Below are positions 21,303 to 29,157 of a DNA stretch of 64,000 nt, in pieces. A model generated the notes under the pieces. The model made no database searches. It worked only from the letters and a program-made list of their open reading frames with translations, and was not told where the DNA came from. The stretch covers positions 33,203-97,202 of the forward strand of contig JAPOVT010000057.1 in NCBI GenBank assembly GCA_026708015.1. The letters run 5' to 3'. The translations under genes and the position numbers were made by a program. Source of the DNA: a bacterium. GTDB taxonomy: Bacteria; Actinomycetota; Acidimicrobiia; Acidimicrobiales; Bin134. Position 1 is the first letter of the stretch. Each line of letters starts with the position of its first letter.

Positions 21303-21757
21303 GACAGCGGTCCAGACAATTCAACGCCGGGCGGCGGTTGGGAGATCTCGATCGCAACGCCGTCGGGGTCCATGATCATGAACTGCCAGAATCCCTTGAT
21401 CTCCGACGGCCCGCTGAGGATCGGAACACCGTGGGCGGTGCAGGCGTCTGCTGCTTCGTGGATATCGGCCACTCGGACGGTGAAGCCCCGCAAGCCGCGC
21501 TCATTGTCTTGAAAGCCGCCCAGGTCTGGGTCGCCGAGATAAACGAACTCCACCTTCTGGCCTCCGACCAGGCCGACCACGACCCGCCCCTGGACCCTCT
21601 CTCGGCCCACGATGGCGTCAAGTCCCGGTCCTGAGATGGTCTCGTCGGACAAGACTTCGTAGCCCAGCAGTTTGGTGTAGAACTCCAGCGAGGCATCCAC
21701 GTCCACCGGATGAATGATCACGTGCGACCAGTGGCGTACTCCGACTGCTCCAGACAT
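21299..21757 (-). CDS. VOC (glyoxalase/bleomycin resistance/dioxygenase) family protein
   Basis: A 152-residue protein with two beta-alpha-beta-beta-beta halves. The first half has W-S-H-V-I-I-H-P-V-D with potential metal ligand His, and the last strand ends M-D-P-D-G-V-A-I-E-I, placing a metal-ligand glutamate as in glyoxalase I-type enzymes. A good ribosome binding site (GGGAGGA) precedes the ATG. It is the first gene of the VOC-SDR-RpiR operon. Confidence 0.85.
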   Translation of the reverse strand: MSGAVGVRHWSHVIIHPVDVDASLEFYTKLLGYEVLSDETISGPGLDAIVGRERVQGRVVVGLVGGQKVEFVYLGDPDLGGFQDNERGLRGFTVRVADIHEAADACTAHGVPILSGPSEIKGFWQFMIMDPDGVAIEISQPPPGVELSGPLS

Positions 21758-21805
21758 GTTTGGTGTCCTCCCTCAATGGCCAGCGTCGGCAGGATACTCC
21801 AAAAA

Positions 21806-21839
21806 TTATTCGAAAAAACGAAATCTTTTCGATTATTCG
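21806..21839. promoter_or_regulatory. AT-rich region with CGAAA-N3-TTTCG inverted repeat
   Basis: Upstream of the VOC gene an AT-rich block holds a perfect inverted repeat CGAAA-TCT-TTTCG (21819-21831) and the direct repeat ATTATTCG (21806-21813 and 21832-21839). It resembles the elements at 13332-13386 and may be the promoter and operator of the VOC-SDR-RpiR operon. Confidence 0.35.
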
Positions 21840-21853
21840 CCAGGGAAGCGCCT

Positions 21854-23074
21854 CTAGCCGGCGATGGCTTGGGAGATGGAGAGGTCTACTCGGCGGCGCT
21901 TGCGATCGACGGCTAGGACTTTGACCCAGACCTCTTCGCCGGGGAGGACGATCTCCTCGGGGTGATACACCCGGTACTCGGCCATCTCGGTGATGTGGAC
22001 TAGGCCCTCGATCTCGTCGTTGACGGCTACGAAGGCGCCGAAGTCGGCCAATCGGGTCACCCGGCCGGTCATCAGACCGCCCACCTCGAGAGCAGTCAGC
22101 GGGTCGGGGGTGAGCTTCATGGTGAGGTTCACCCGCTGCTTGGGTTTTTGGATCGACTTGACCTTCACCTGCACCTCATCGCCCACGCTCACCACCTCGT
22201 TGGGATGCTGCACCCGTTTCCAGCCCATCTCGGTGGTGTGGACCAGGCCCCGCACGCCGTTGATGTCCACGAACGCACCGAAGTCCTGGATGTCCACCAC
22301 CTTGCCGGTGTACTCGTCGCCTGCCGACATGGTCTCCATGAAGGCTTTGGCCGCCTTGCGCTGCTCGGCTCGGACCACCGCTTTGCGGGACAGCACCAGG
22401 CGGCCCGACACCTGATCGGCTTCAACCACCTTGCACTGCACCTCCCGGCCAACCAGCGCCTGGAGGTTCTCCACCGGCTCCACATCGATCAGCGACGACG
22501 GAATGAACCCTCGCACCCCCACGTCGCATGAGAGGCCGCCTTTGACTACGGCGGTGATAGTGCCGGTGACGGCCTCGTTGGCGGCGGCAGCTCGCGCGAT
22601 ATCCACCCAGGCAATCTGCTGCATGGCCCACAGCCGAGACAGCACGATGCGGCCCTTGTGGTCCTCCCGCACCAGCACGGCGGCGTTGACCACCTCGCCC
22701 AGCACGCACTCCCGGGTTAGATCGGCGGCCGGATCGTCGCCCCAGTAGCGCTGACTGATGACCCCAGTGCGGTCCCCGCCCAGATCCAGCTCGATTTCGT
22801 GGGGAGCTTTGGTCTTGACCGTCCCGGACACGATGGTCCCGCCGGTTAGCCCGTCCACCGTCGGCGATGCTGGCTCCCCCGGTGGCGCCTCTGGTTTCGG
22901 TTCCTCTGCACCCGCGGCGGGCACTTGTGGTTCTTCGGCCTCGGGTTCTTCGGCGACTTCGGGGGTTGGCTCGGCCTCGGCTTCTTCGGTGACGGCTTCG
23001 GTTTCGGTATCTAGCTCCGCGGCAGGTTCAGGCTCGTCCACAAGTTCCTCGGCAGTGGCCTCTACCTCAGACAT
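21854..23074 (-). CDS. rpsA: 30S ribosomal protein S1 (four S1 domains)
   Basis: A 406-residue protein. Residues 1-75 are an acidic, Glu/Pro/Ala-rich extension not seen in most S1 proteins. Four S1/OB-fold repeats follow, the last two with the strongly conserved D-F-G-A-F-V-D/A and G-L-V-H-x-T-E-M blocks. S1 binds mRNA on the small subunit and helps initiation. No Shine-Dalgarno sequence precedes the ATG. A TAGTGT element ends ten bases upstream, so the leader should be only about four bases. Confidence 0.93.
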   Translation of the reverse strand: MSEVEATAEELVDEPEPAAELDTETEAVTEEAEAEPTPEVAEEPEAEEPQVPAAGAEEPKPEAPPGEPASPTVDGLTGGTIVSGTVKTKAPHEIELDLGGDRTGVISQRYWGDDPAADLTRECVLGEVVNAAVLVREDHKGRIVLSRLWAMQQIAWVDIARAAAANEAVTGTITAVVKGGLSCDVGVRGFIPSSLIDVEPVENLQALVGREVQCKVVEADQVSGRLVLSRKAVVRAEQRKAAKAFMETMSAGDEYTGKVVDIQDFGAFVDINGVRGLVHTTEMGWKRVQHPNEVVSVGDEVQVKVKSIQKPKQRVNLTMKLTPDPLTALEVGGLMTGRVTRLADFGAFVAVNDEIEGLVHITEMAEYRVYHPEEIVLPGEEVWVKVLAVDRKRRRVDLSISQAIAG

Positions 23075-23122
23075 AGGGGAAGTAACACTAATGGGCTGGA
23101 CCGGAACACCGATAAGGCAAAC

Positions 23123-23476
23123 TCAGGTTCCGGCTAGGCGGGCCACAACTGGGGCCATGTCTTCCATGGACTCGATCGACAGGCCGATGTAGCTGATATC
23201 CAGCTCCTCTCGCTGGCGAACCAGTTTGTCCACCACCTCTTCCACGGTTCCGATCATGCTGTGGGGCGACGCCAGTGCCTGGTCGGCGTCCAGCCGCAGC
23301 GTGGTGGTGGCCTCAGCGGCAAAGGCCAGTGCCACCATCGGCGCCGGCCCCTGGTCGAAATGGTCAGGCAAGCTGAAGACGTCATACCCCAACCCCTCCG
23401 CCCGTCGAGCCAACTCCCGCCATTCCCCAGCGTCCGCAAACCCCCGAGCCTGCACCCCAAATCGAAACTTCCGCAT
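23123..23476 (-). pseudogene. Internally deleted F420-dependent LLM-class oxidoreductase
   Basis: A 117-residue frame whose first 60 residues match the N-terminal strand-helix units of luciferase-like flavin/F420 oxidoreductases (R-F-G-V-Q, L-A-R-R-A-E-G-L-G-Y-D, P-D-H-F) and whose last 50 residues match the family C-terminus (G-T-V-E-E-V-V-D-K-L, then A-P-V-V-A-R-L-A-G). Members of this family are about 290 residues, so roughly 170 central residues are missing, with the junction near residue 62 and the frame kept. The barrel cannot fold as usual, hence the pseudogene call. It could still be translated. An upstream extension of the frame runs antisense to the coiled-coil gene and is not real coding. 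Confidence 0.75.
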
Positions 23477-23636
23477 CCGAGCGACCTTACCCGTGGTCGA
23501 CCGTGAGCAGGGTCGAACGGCGCGCGATGGCATTGAGTGGTTGTGATGGTGCAGGGGCAGAGGTAGGGTGCGAAGAGCATTCGGCACCGGCTCAAAGGGG
23601 TGCCCTTCCTGGTTATACGAGTGAAGGAGCATCGAG

Positions 23637-24032
23637 ATGCCGGTGAGCGAGATCGAGCGGATGGAGTTGGTGGGCAGGTTGTCGGAAACGATCGGCAAAG
23701 AGGCAGCGGAGACGCTGATGGCATGCACACTGCCCGAGGGCCGCGACCAGTTGGCCACGAAGGCCGACATTGAAGTCCTGCGGGCTGACCAGTTGGCTAT
23801 GAAGGCCGACATTGAAGTCCTGCGGGCTGACCAGTTGGCTATGAAGGCCGACATTGAAGTCCTGAAGGCCGGGTTGGAGGCGCTGGCCAGCGAGTTTCGG
23901 GCCGCGAATGTGGAATTGCGGAGCTTTGTGGAAATGAAGCTGGCCCGACAGGCCCGACTGCATTATGGGACCTTGGCGGCTTTTTTGATGAGCGTGTGGG
24001 CCATTTTCCTAGCGCAGAACTTCGTGATGTAG
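23637..24032 (+). CDS. Coiled-coil protein with C-terminal membrane anchor and heptad repeats
   Basis: A 131-residue protein with three tandem 14-residue units (D-Q-L-A-M-K-A-D-I-E-V-L-R-A and close variants) forming two heptads each, then more coiled coil and a C-terminal hydrophobic helix (L-A-A-F-L-M-S-V-W-A-I-F-L). The design resembles DUF1640-like membrane-anchored coiled-coil proteins, though I cannot assign the family firmly. AGGAG lies eight bases before the ATG. Function unknown. Confidence 0.75.
   Translation: MPVSEIERMELVGRLSETIGKEAAETLMACTLPEGRDQLATKADIEVLRADQLAMKADIEVLRADQLAMKADIEVLKAGLEALASEFRAANVELRSFVEMKLARQARLHYGTLAAFLMSVWAIFLAQNFVM
23745..23870 (+). repeat. Three tandem 42-bp direct repeats inside the coiled-coil gene
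   Basis: Units at 23745-23786, 23787-23828 and 23829-23870 are nearly identical in DNA. Units one and two differ by a few bases around the fifth codon, and unit three differs at its last two codons. Each adds exactly two heptads, so copy-number change keeps frame and coiled-coil register. Confidence 0.95.
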
Positions 24033-24051
24033 TCGAGGCCCGGGCTGTCAG

Positions 24052-24057
24052 TAGTGT
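24052..24057 (+). promoter_or_regulatory. -10 element of the helicase gene, leaderless start
   Basis: TAGTGT fits TANNNT and ends six bases before the ATG at 24064, predicting transcription to begin at the start codon. No Shine-Dalgarno sequence is present. Confidence 0.45.
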
Positions 24058-24063
24058 GAGTCA

Positions 24064-26295
24064 ATGCCGTCGACCGCGCTCACCGAGGGCCTGAACCCGG
24101 CCCAAATCGACGCGGTCACCCATCCCGGCGGCCCCATTTTGGTGGTCGCCGGCGCCGGATCGGGCAAGACCCGCGTGCTAACGCACCGCATCGCCTATCT
24201 CATCGACGAACTGGGCGTTTCCCCGTTCGCCCTCTTGGCCATCACCTTCACCAACAAGGCGGCCCATGAGATGAAGCACCGGGTGGGCGCCCTCGTCGGC
24301 CCGGTGGCCGACAAGATGTGGGTGAGCACCTTCCACTCGGCCTGCGCCCGCATTCTGCGCTACGAGCACGAGGCCATCGACTTCCCCTCCAGCTTCACCA
24401 TCTACGACCAGGCCGATTCGGTGCGGCTCACCCGCTACATCCTCAACGATTTCGGATTCGACCCCAGGCAGATGCCCCCCCGGTCGATTCACGCCGCCAT
24501 CAGCGCGGCCAAAAACGAGATGATCGGCGTATCCCAGTACAAAGACCAGGCGGCCAATGTGTTCGAGCGCCGCATCGGCGAGATCTACGACGAGTACCAG
24601 CAGCGCCTTCGCCGGGCCGGGGCCATGGACTTCGACGACCTCTTGGGCACCACCGTGAACCTGCTCCGCCAACAGCCCGATGTGCTCGACCGCTACCGCC
24701 GCCGCTTCGAGCACGTGCTGGTGGACGAATATCAGGACACCAACAGCGTGCAGAATCAGCTCGTGCTGCTCTTGGGCCGAGAGCACCGAAACGTGTTCGT
24801 GGTGGGCGATGCCGACCAGTCGGTCTACCGCTTCCGGGGAGCCGACATCCGCAACATCTTGGAGTTTGAGCGGGCCTTCGAGGACGCCACCGTGGTGCTG
24901 CTGGAGCAGAACTACCGCTCCACCCAGCGCATCCTCAGCGCGGCCAATGCAGTGATCGCCAACAACCTGGCTCGCAAGCCCAAGAACCTGTGGTCCGACC
25001 AATCCGACGGTGAGCGCATCGTCCGCTTCTGCGCCTCCGATGAGTACGATGAGGCCCGCTGGGTGGTGCGGGAGGCATACCGACTCCACGACGACGAGCA
25101 GTGCCGCTGGGATGAGATGGCCGTCTTCTACCGCACCAACGCCCAGAGCCGAGTGGTGGAGGAGCTGCTCATGGAGGCCGGTGTGCCCTACCAGCTAATC
25201 GGCGGCACCCGGTTCTACGACCGCCGGGAGATCAAGGACGCGCTGGCCTATCTGCGGGTGACGGTCAATCCCGGCGACGCAGTCAGCCTGCTCCGAGCGC
25301 TGAACACCCCCAAGCGGGGAGTGGGCGACGGTTCGGTGGCCAAGCTGGCGGCCTGGGCCGATGCCCATGGACTCACGTTGATGGACGCCCTGACCCACGC
25401 CCCGGAAGCCGGTGTGAAGGGGCGGGCGCTGAGCGGCATCAACGCGTTTCTGAAGGTGATCGCCGAGGCCCGCGAGAAGCTGGACGACGGACCGGTGGCG
25501 GTGCTGGAGCATCTGCTGGAAACCAGCGGGTACCTGGACCAGCTGGAGGCCGAGGCGGCCAGCGAGACCACGGGGGAAACCGATGTCAGCGTGCAGGCCC
25601 AGGGTCGGCTTGAGAACCTCGACGAGCTGATAAGCGTGGCCTCAGAAAGCGACAACGTGAGCGACTTCCTCGAGCTGGTCAGCCTGGTGTCTGACACCGA
25701 CGAGATGGCCGACGATTCCATGCTGACGCTTATGACCCTGCACTCGGCCAAGGGCCTGGAGTATCCGGTGGTGTTCTTGATCGGCATGGAAGAGGGCATA
25801 TTCCCCCACATCCGCTCGATCACCGAGCCCGACGAACTGGAGGAGGAGCGCCGCCTGGCCTATGTGGGCATCACCCGGGCTCGCCAGCGGCTGTATCTGA
25901 CCCATGCCTGGACCCGAAATGTCCACGGCGCCTCGATGTACAACGCGCCGTCGCGGTTCTTGGAGGAGATTCCCGAAGAGCTGGTTGACAATCGGGGCAG
26001 CAGCCGAACCCGTTATCGCCAGTCTGGCTATGGCCAAGACACCGACCAGGAAGCCCGTACCTTCGCCGGGCGGGAACGGGTGGTGGACGCCGCCCTGGCC
26101 GCTCGCACCCCGGTTGAAGCCGACCCCAACCCGGTCCACCTGGTGGTGGGCGACGACGTGAACCACGCCACCTTCGGCCTCGGGGTGGTCACCGACGTGA
26201 AGGGGACCGGCGGCAACGCCGAGATCACTGTCAACTTCACCACCGCCGGCTCCAAAGTGCTCATGGCCTCTTTCGCCCGCCTCGAAAAGGTCTGA
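24064..26295 (+). CDS. pcrA: UvrD/PcrA-type superfamily 1 DNA helicase
   Basis: A 743-residue helicase with the complete SF1A motif set: Q-motif L-N-P-A-Q, motif I A-G-A-G-S-G-K-T, Ia I-T-F-T-N-K-A-A, II D-E-Y-Q-D-T-N, III V-V-G-D-A-D-Q-S-V-Y, IV Q-N-Y-R-S-T, V L-M-T-L-H-S-A-K-G-L-E, VI A-Y-V-G-I-T-R-A. The C-terminal tail (about residues 690-743) has the PcrA-type H-x-x-F-G-x-G-V segment that binds RNA polymerase. Acts in nucleotide excision repair and replication-transcription conflict removal. Length is normal. Confidence 0.96.
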   Translation: MPSTALTEGLNPAQIDAVTHPGGPILVVAGAGSGKTRVLTHRIAYLIDELGVSPFALLAITFTNKAAHEMKHRVGALVGPVADKMWVSTFHSACARILRYEHEAIDFPSSFTIYDQADSVRLTRYILNDFGFDPRQMPPRSIHAAISAAKNEMIGVSQYKDQAANVFERRIGEIYDEYQQRLRRAGAMDFDDLLGTTVNLLRQQPDVLDRYRRRFEHVLVDEYQDTNSVQNQLVLLLGREHRNVFVVGDADQSVYRFRGADIRNILEFERAFEDATVVLLEQNYRSTQRILSAANAVIANNLARKPKNLWSDQSDGERIVRFCASDEYDEARWVVREAYRLHDDEQCRWDEMAVFYRTNAQSRVVEELLMEAGVPYQLIGGTRFYDRREIKDALAYLRVTVNPGDAVSLLRALNTPKRGVGDGSVAKLAAWADAHGLTLMDALTHAPEAGVKGRALSGINAFLKVIAEAREKLDDGPVAVLEHLLETSGYLDQLEAEAASETTGETDVSVQAQGRLENLDELISVASESDNVSDFLELVSLVSDTDEMADDSMLTLMTLHSAKGLEYPVVFLIGMEEGIFPHIRSITEPDELEEERRLAYVGITRARQRLYLTHAWTRNVHGASMYNAPSRFLEEIPEELVDNRGSSRTRYRQSGYGQDTDQEARTFAGRERVVDAALAARTPVEADPNPVHLVVGDDVNHATFGLGVVTDVKGTGGNAEITVNFTTAGSKVLMASFARLEKV

Positions 26296-26360
26296 CGGTC
26301 AATCGCACTGACCCCCTGTCGCAAGGGACTTGGCGTGCGCGGGCTTGTTACGGTGGCGTC

Positions 26361-27077
26361 GTGGAGTTGAGCCGGGCGCAGTGGGGTTCGGTCGGCTCGT
26401 TTGCGGTGAGGATTGTCCGTTTCGCAGGGTGTGTTGCGGATGCTCACCGATTGGGGCATGGACCCGGCGAGCAGAGCGATATCTGGGGTGCGGAGCTACA
26501 GCGCAAGGCCCAGAAGGTGTGGAAAGAGACGCTGCCCGCGCAATTACTGCGGCAGGTGGCCGACTCCTATGAGCGCTGTGCTTGGCTTATGCACTCTGTT
26601 CTGCCCGATGAATCGATCCTTGGCGATTGGGAGAATATGGCTAGGTATCTGAGTACGGTTGCTGCCGCGATCGGCGAAGATCCTGATTGCGCGAAACAGG
26701 AAATACCAGCGAGTCCTTTTCATATCGGACACATACCGGAAGTGATCCACTACGAGAAGCTCGTCGAGCTGATGCGCCCAGATGCTGTGGAGCAGTTGCG
26801 CGCTGCGGCATCCGCCGTGGCTCGGTATTGCCGATTCAACTCGACGATTGCACCCGACGACATGCAGTTTGCCTGCCTGCAAGGCCTTGCCAACGGCGAG
26901 AGACTTGCCAGCCTCGCCAAACGCCTCGGATACTCCGAGCGTCACGTCCAGCGTATACTCGCTGAAATGTGGCACCAATTCGGTGTCGCTAGCACCACCG
27001 AAGGCGTGGCATTCGCCGTCGCCCAAGGCTGGGTCACCACCCATCGCGACATCGCGTCGAGATCGTATCCTGCTTAA
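26361..27077 (+). CDS. Uncharacterised protein with C-terminal LuxR/GerE-like helix-turn-helix
   Basis: A 238-residue protein starting at GTG 26361. The last 65 residues look like a GerE-type HTH: L-Q-G-L-A-N-G-E-R-L-A-S-L-A-K-R-L-G-Y-S-E-R-H-V-Q. The N-terminal 160 residues have no recognisable domain and no receiver or PAS motif. The 3' end overlaps the convergent AT-rich membrane-protein gene by 44 bases. It may be an orphan regulator; the target is unknown. Confidence 0.6.
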   Translation: MELSRAQWGSVGSFAVRIVRFAGCVADAHRLGHGPGEQSDIWGAELQRKAQKVWKETLPAQLLRQVADSYERCAWLMHSVLPDESILGDWENMARYLSTVAAAIGEDPDCAKQEIPASPFHIGHIPEVIHYEKLVELMRPDAVEQLRAAASAVARYCRFNSTIAPDDMQFACLQGLANGERLASLAKRLGYSERHVQRILAEMWHQFGVASTTEGVAFAVAQGWVTTHRDIASRSYPA

Positions 27078-27894
27078 GAGCGCGCCTTGCAGAGTAGTTC
27101 TGCAAGAACAGTGCGGCAAGAGCGATGAGAATTCCTGCAAACCAAAGGCCAAAATATCCTAGTCTATAATGGCCAAACAATGAATCAAATTCTCCATATA
27201 TAAGACTCAATCCCAGCACGAAAGAAGCAACTACAAAACTCAACAGAATCGCTCCAGTTTTGTACAGCTTAAGTTGTGAAAGAAGTATGAGCACTGGAGG
27301 TGCACTGCCGCCAACTATGCTAATCAATAGAAGCGGTAAATCGCTCATTGAAATTACGTAATAATCCCATGACGATCTATTATTTTCGGAACCTCGAATC
27401 AAAAGTACCCCCAAAAAGCCTCCTGTCAATGCTCCAGTGAAGAGGTAAAGAATTTTCTCTTTCAACGAAAGTAATCGAGGAATCGGGGAACGAATGTGAG
27501 GCTCCGGATGATTCAACGTTGCAGGAATGGGTGTTGCTTCTTCTCGATTGGGTAAAAGGCAGACCATTATGACAACTGCGCCACTAGTTCCAAACAAAAG
27601 TAGTGCGAGATGATGCCCGGCCCAGGTAAGCGATCCTTCAGAATGTGCAGACCTGATTCCAAGAAGTAGCAACGTTAGCCCGACCGCTAAGCTGGTGAAT
27701 ACAAGCAGTCTTTTGCTCATTGGAGTGAGAATCAAGATGACAAGCATAGGTGCCGCTCCTCCGACAACGACCCAAGCCCCTCGAAGCGGTTCGCATCCCC
27801 ACAGACCAATCCTGCAAACCTCTATTTCACTCAAAGAAGCACCTAATAATGCACTAGAGTAAAGAGCGATTACTCTCGCTTTTGTCGACACCAT
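27034..27894 (-). CDS. AT-rich multi-pass membrane protein of unknown function
   Basis: A 286-residue protein with about seven to eight hydrophobic helices and a short basic loop in the middle. The ATG at 27894 is preferred over an in-frame TTG at 27906. Base composition is far below the window average, with many AT-rich codons, which points to recent acquisition. It overlaps the 3' end of the HTH gene by 44 bases on the opposite strand. No family is recognised. Confidence 0.65.
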   Translation of the reverse strand: MVSTKARVIALYSSALLGASLSEIEVCRIGLWGCEPLRGAWVVVGGAAPMLVILILTPMSKRLLVFTSLAVGLTLLLLGIRSAHSEGSLTWAGHHLALLLFGTSGAVVIMVCLLPNREEATPIPATLNHPEPHIRSPIPRLLSLKEKILYLFTGALTGGFLGVLLIRGSENNRSSWDYYVISMSDLPLLLISIVGGSAPPVLILLSQLKLYKTGAILLSFVVASFVLGLSLIYGEFDSLFGHYRLGYFGLWFAGILIALAALFLQNYSARRALKQDTISTRCRDGW

Positions 27895-27938
27895 CGTTGA
27901 ACCCAATACCTAGCTGGTTCCAGTGATGTCCGTATTCC

Positions 27939-28364
27939 CTAGATTTGAAGCCCGGTTATCCCGACGGCGCCGATTTGCTTTTGAGTGCCTTCGAGTATGA
28001 AAGCCACTCCGCAGTCGGATTCCAGCTTGCCCTCAACGGTGGCCGGATCTGTGCCGTCAGACTGGCGCAACAACTCGGTATGCTCGTCCAAGATCTTCAG
28101 CGCGGCATCGTCGTAGGTGGATTTTTCTGCGACCTGCCCGACAGATCCATTCGTTGCAACAGAGCTGCCATCAACCGGTCCTGTCGGGCCGGGGCCGTTG
28201 CCGCCAGCGCTGTCGCTGGCGCTTCCGACACTGCCGCAACTGGTCGCGTTGTCCAGAGCGGGTTCCGCAGAAGCCACGGGGGTCAATATGGCTGCGAGCA
28301 GGCAAAGGGCAATAGCGGCCATGGCCCTCGTCTTGGCTTGTCGGAAATGGCGGTGGATTCTCAT
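27939..28364 (-). CDS. Small secreted protein of unknown function
   Basis: A 141-residue protein with a clear Sec signal peptide: basic start, hydrophobic core A-I-A-L-C-L-L-A-A-I-L, cleavage near A-S-A. The mature part begins with a Gly/Ser-rich stretch and then a short helical domain with two cysteines in all, one before and one after the linker. A strong AGGAGG lies eight bases before the ATG. No homologue is recognised. Confidence 0.7.
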   Translation of the reverse strand: MRIHRHFRQAKTRAMAAIALCLLAAILTPVASAEPALDNATSCGSVGSASDSAGGNGPGPTGPVDGSSVATNGSVGQVAEKSTYDDAALKILDEHTELLRQSDGTDPATVEGKLESDCGVAFILEGTQKQIGAVGITGLQI

Positions 28365-28477
28365 CTTTTCCTCCTGTGTCTTGGCTGTGCGGCGGAATCC
28401 TGCGGGCAGGACTCCGACCAGGTGTAGCTGTCATTTGAAGATACCGGGAGTCGAATTCGCATGGGAGCAAAATGGGT

Positions 28478-28510
28478 GTCAAAACACGACAAGTTTTGTC
28501 GTGTTTTGAC
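28478..28510. repeat. Perfect 15-bp inverted repeat with 3-base centre
   Basis: Left arm GTCAAAACACGACAA (28478-28492), centre GTT, right arm TTGTCGTGTTTTGAC (28496-28510), with no mismatch. It lies in the 199-base gap between two minus-strand genes, 53 bases after the stop of the membrane-anchored protein and 113 bases before the start of the secreted protein. No T-tract follows on either strand, so it is not a standard intrinsic terminator; an operator or a palindromic repeat element is more likely. Confidence 0.85.
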
Positions 28511-28563
28511 GCTTGACAGGGTTGCGGTGAGGGTGTAAAAGCGGCAGGTTTTGCGGATACTGC

Positions 28564-29034
28564 TCAGGGGCCGTCGTTGGCGTTCACGTCCACGATGAGG
28601 TCGCCGTCGTCCACCCACACCCCGAATTGGGTCAGGCCCTCCCCGGTGGCCGAGTACACCAGCATGGGATCGCAGGTGTCCACAAACAGCCGTCGGTCGG
28701 CGTCCCAATCCACCACGCAGTCGCCGCTCGCCCCGGGCGACTGCACGTCGAAAGCAAACCAGCCCTTCTCGGGATTGTGGCCGATGTGGTTGATCCAGAT
28801 ACTGCGCCCCCGGCTCAGCGGGGCCCACGGCACCGGGCCCCGCTCGGTGATCTCGGCGGCCAGGTTCTCGGCGTCGCCGGCGTTGAAGTCGTCGTCGCCC
28901 AACTTCACCTCGATCTGATCGGACCCGGCCAGCGACACCACGGCGAACACCAAGCCCACCCCCAGCCCGATGCTGATCACGGAGTAGACAACCGCTCGCA
29001 GCGGCGTGATCTTGGGGCCAGATGCGACAGGCAC
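28564..29034 (-). CDS. Membrane-anchored extracytoplasmic protein of unknown function
   Basis: A 156-residue protein with one N-terminal membrane helix (S-V-I-S-I-G-L-G-V-G-L-V-F-A-V-V) and a soluble domain containing two cysteines (G-D-C-V-V-D and D-T-C-D-P). The beta-rich layout recalls Rieske-like folds, but the C-x-H / C-x2-H cluster ligands are absent, so no cofactor is claimed. The start is GTG 29034 with GAGGAAGGA upstream. It is divergent from sucC. Confidence 0.7.
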   Translation of the reverse strand: MPVASGPKITPLRAVVYSVISIGLGVGLVFAVVSLAGSDQIEVKLGDDDFNAGDAENLAAEITERGPVPWAPLSRGRSIWINHIGHNPEKGWFAFDVQSPGASGDCVVDWDADRRLFVDTCDPMLVYSATGEGLTQFGVWVDDGDLIVDVNANDGP

Positions 29035-29157
29035 GAGTCCTTCCTCGGTTCGCTCCCACAGACGGTGTTGCTCCTAGTATCGCGGCGAAGCAACGGCGGT
29101 ACGAACCATCGTCGAATCACACCGCAAACTTGGCCATCGCGCTGCATTGGGGAGCCC

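Noticed and set aside
23654..23854. N-terminal extension of the LLM relic with three S-A-F-I-A-N-W-S-A-R-R-T-S repeats
   Set aside because: It is the antisense reading of the 42-bp repeats in the coiled-coil gene, not a repeat domain of the oxidoreductase.
23745..23870. Possible CRISPR array
   Set aside because: The repeats are contiguous without spacers and lie in frame inside a coding gene.
28478..28510. Intrinsic terminator
   Set aside because: The stem is good but neither side is followed by a T-tract, and the A/T runs are inside the stem.
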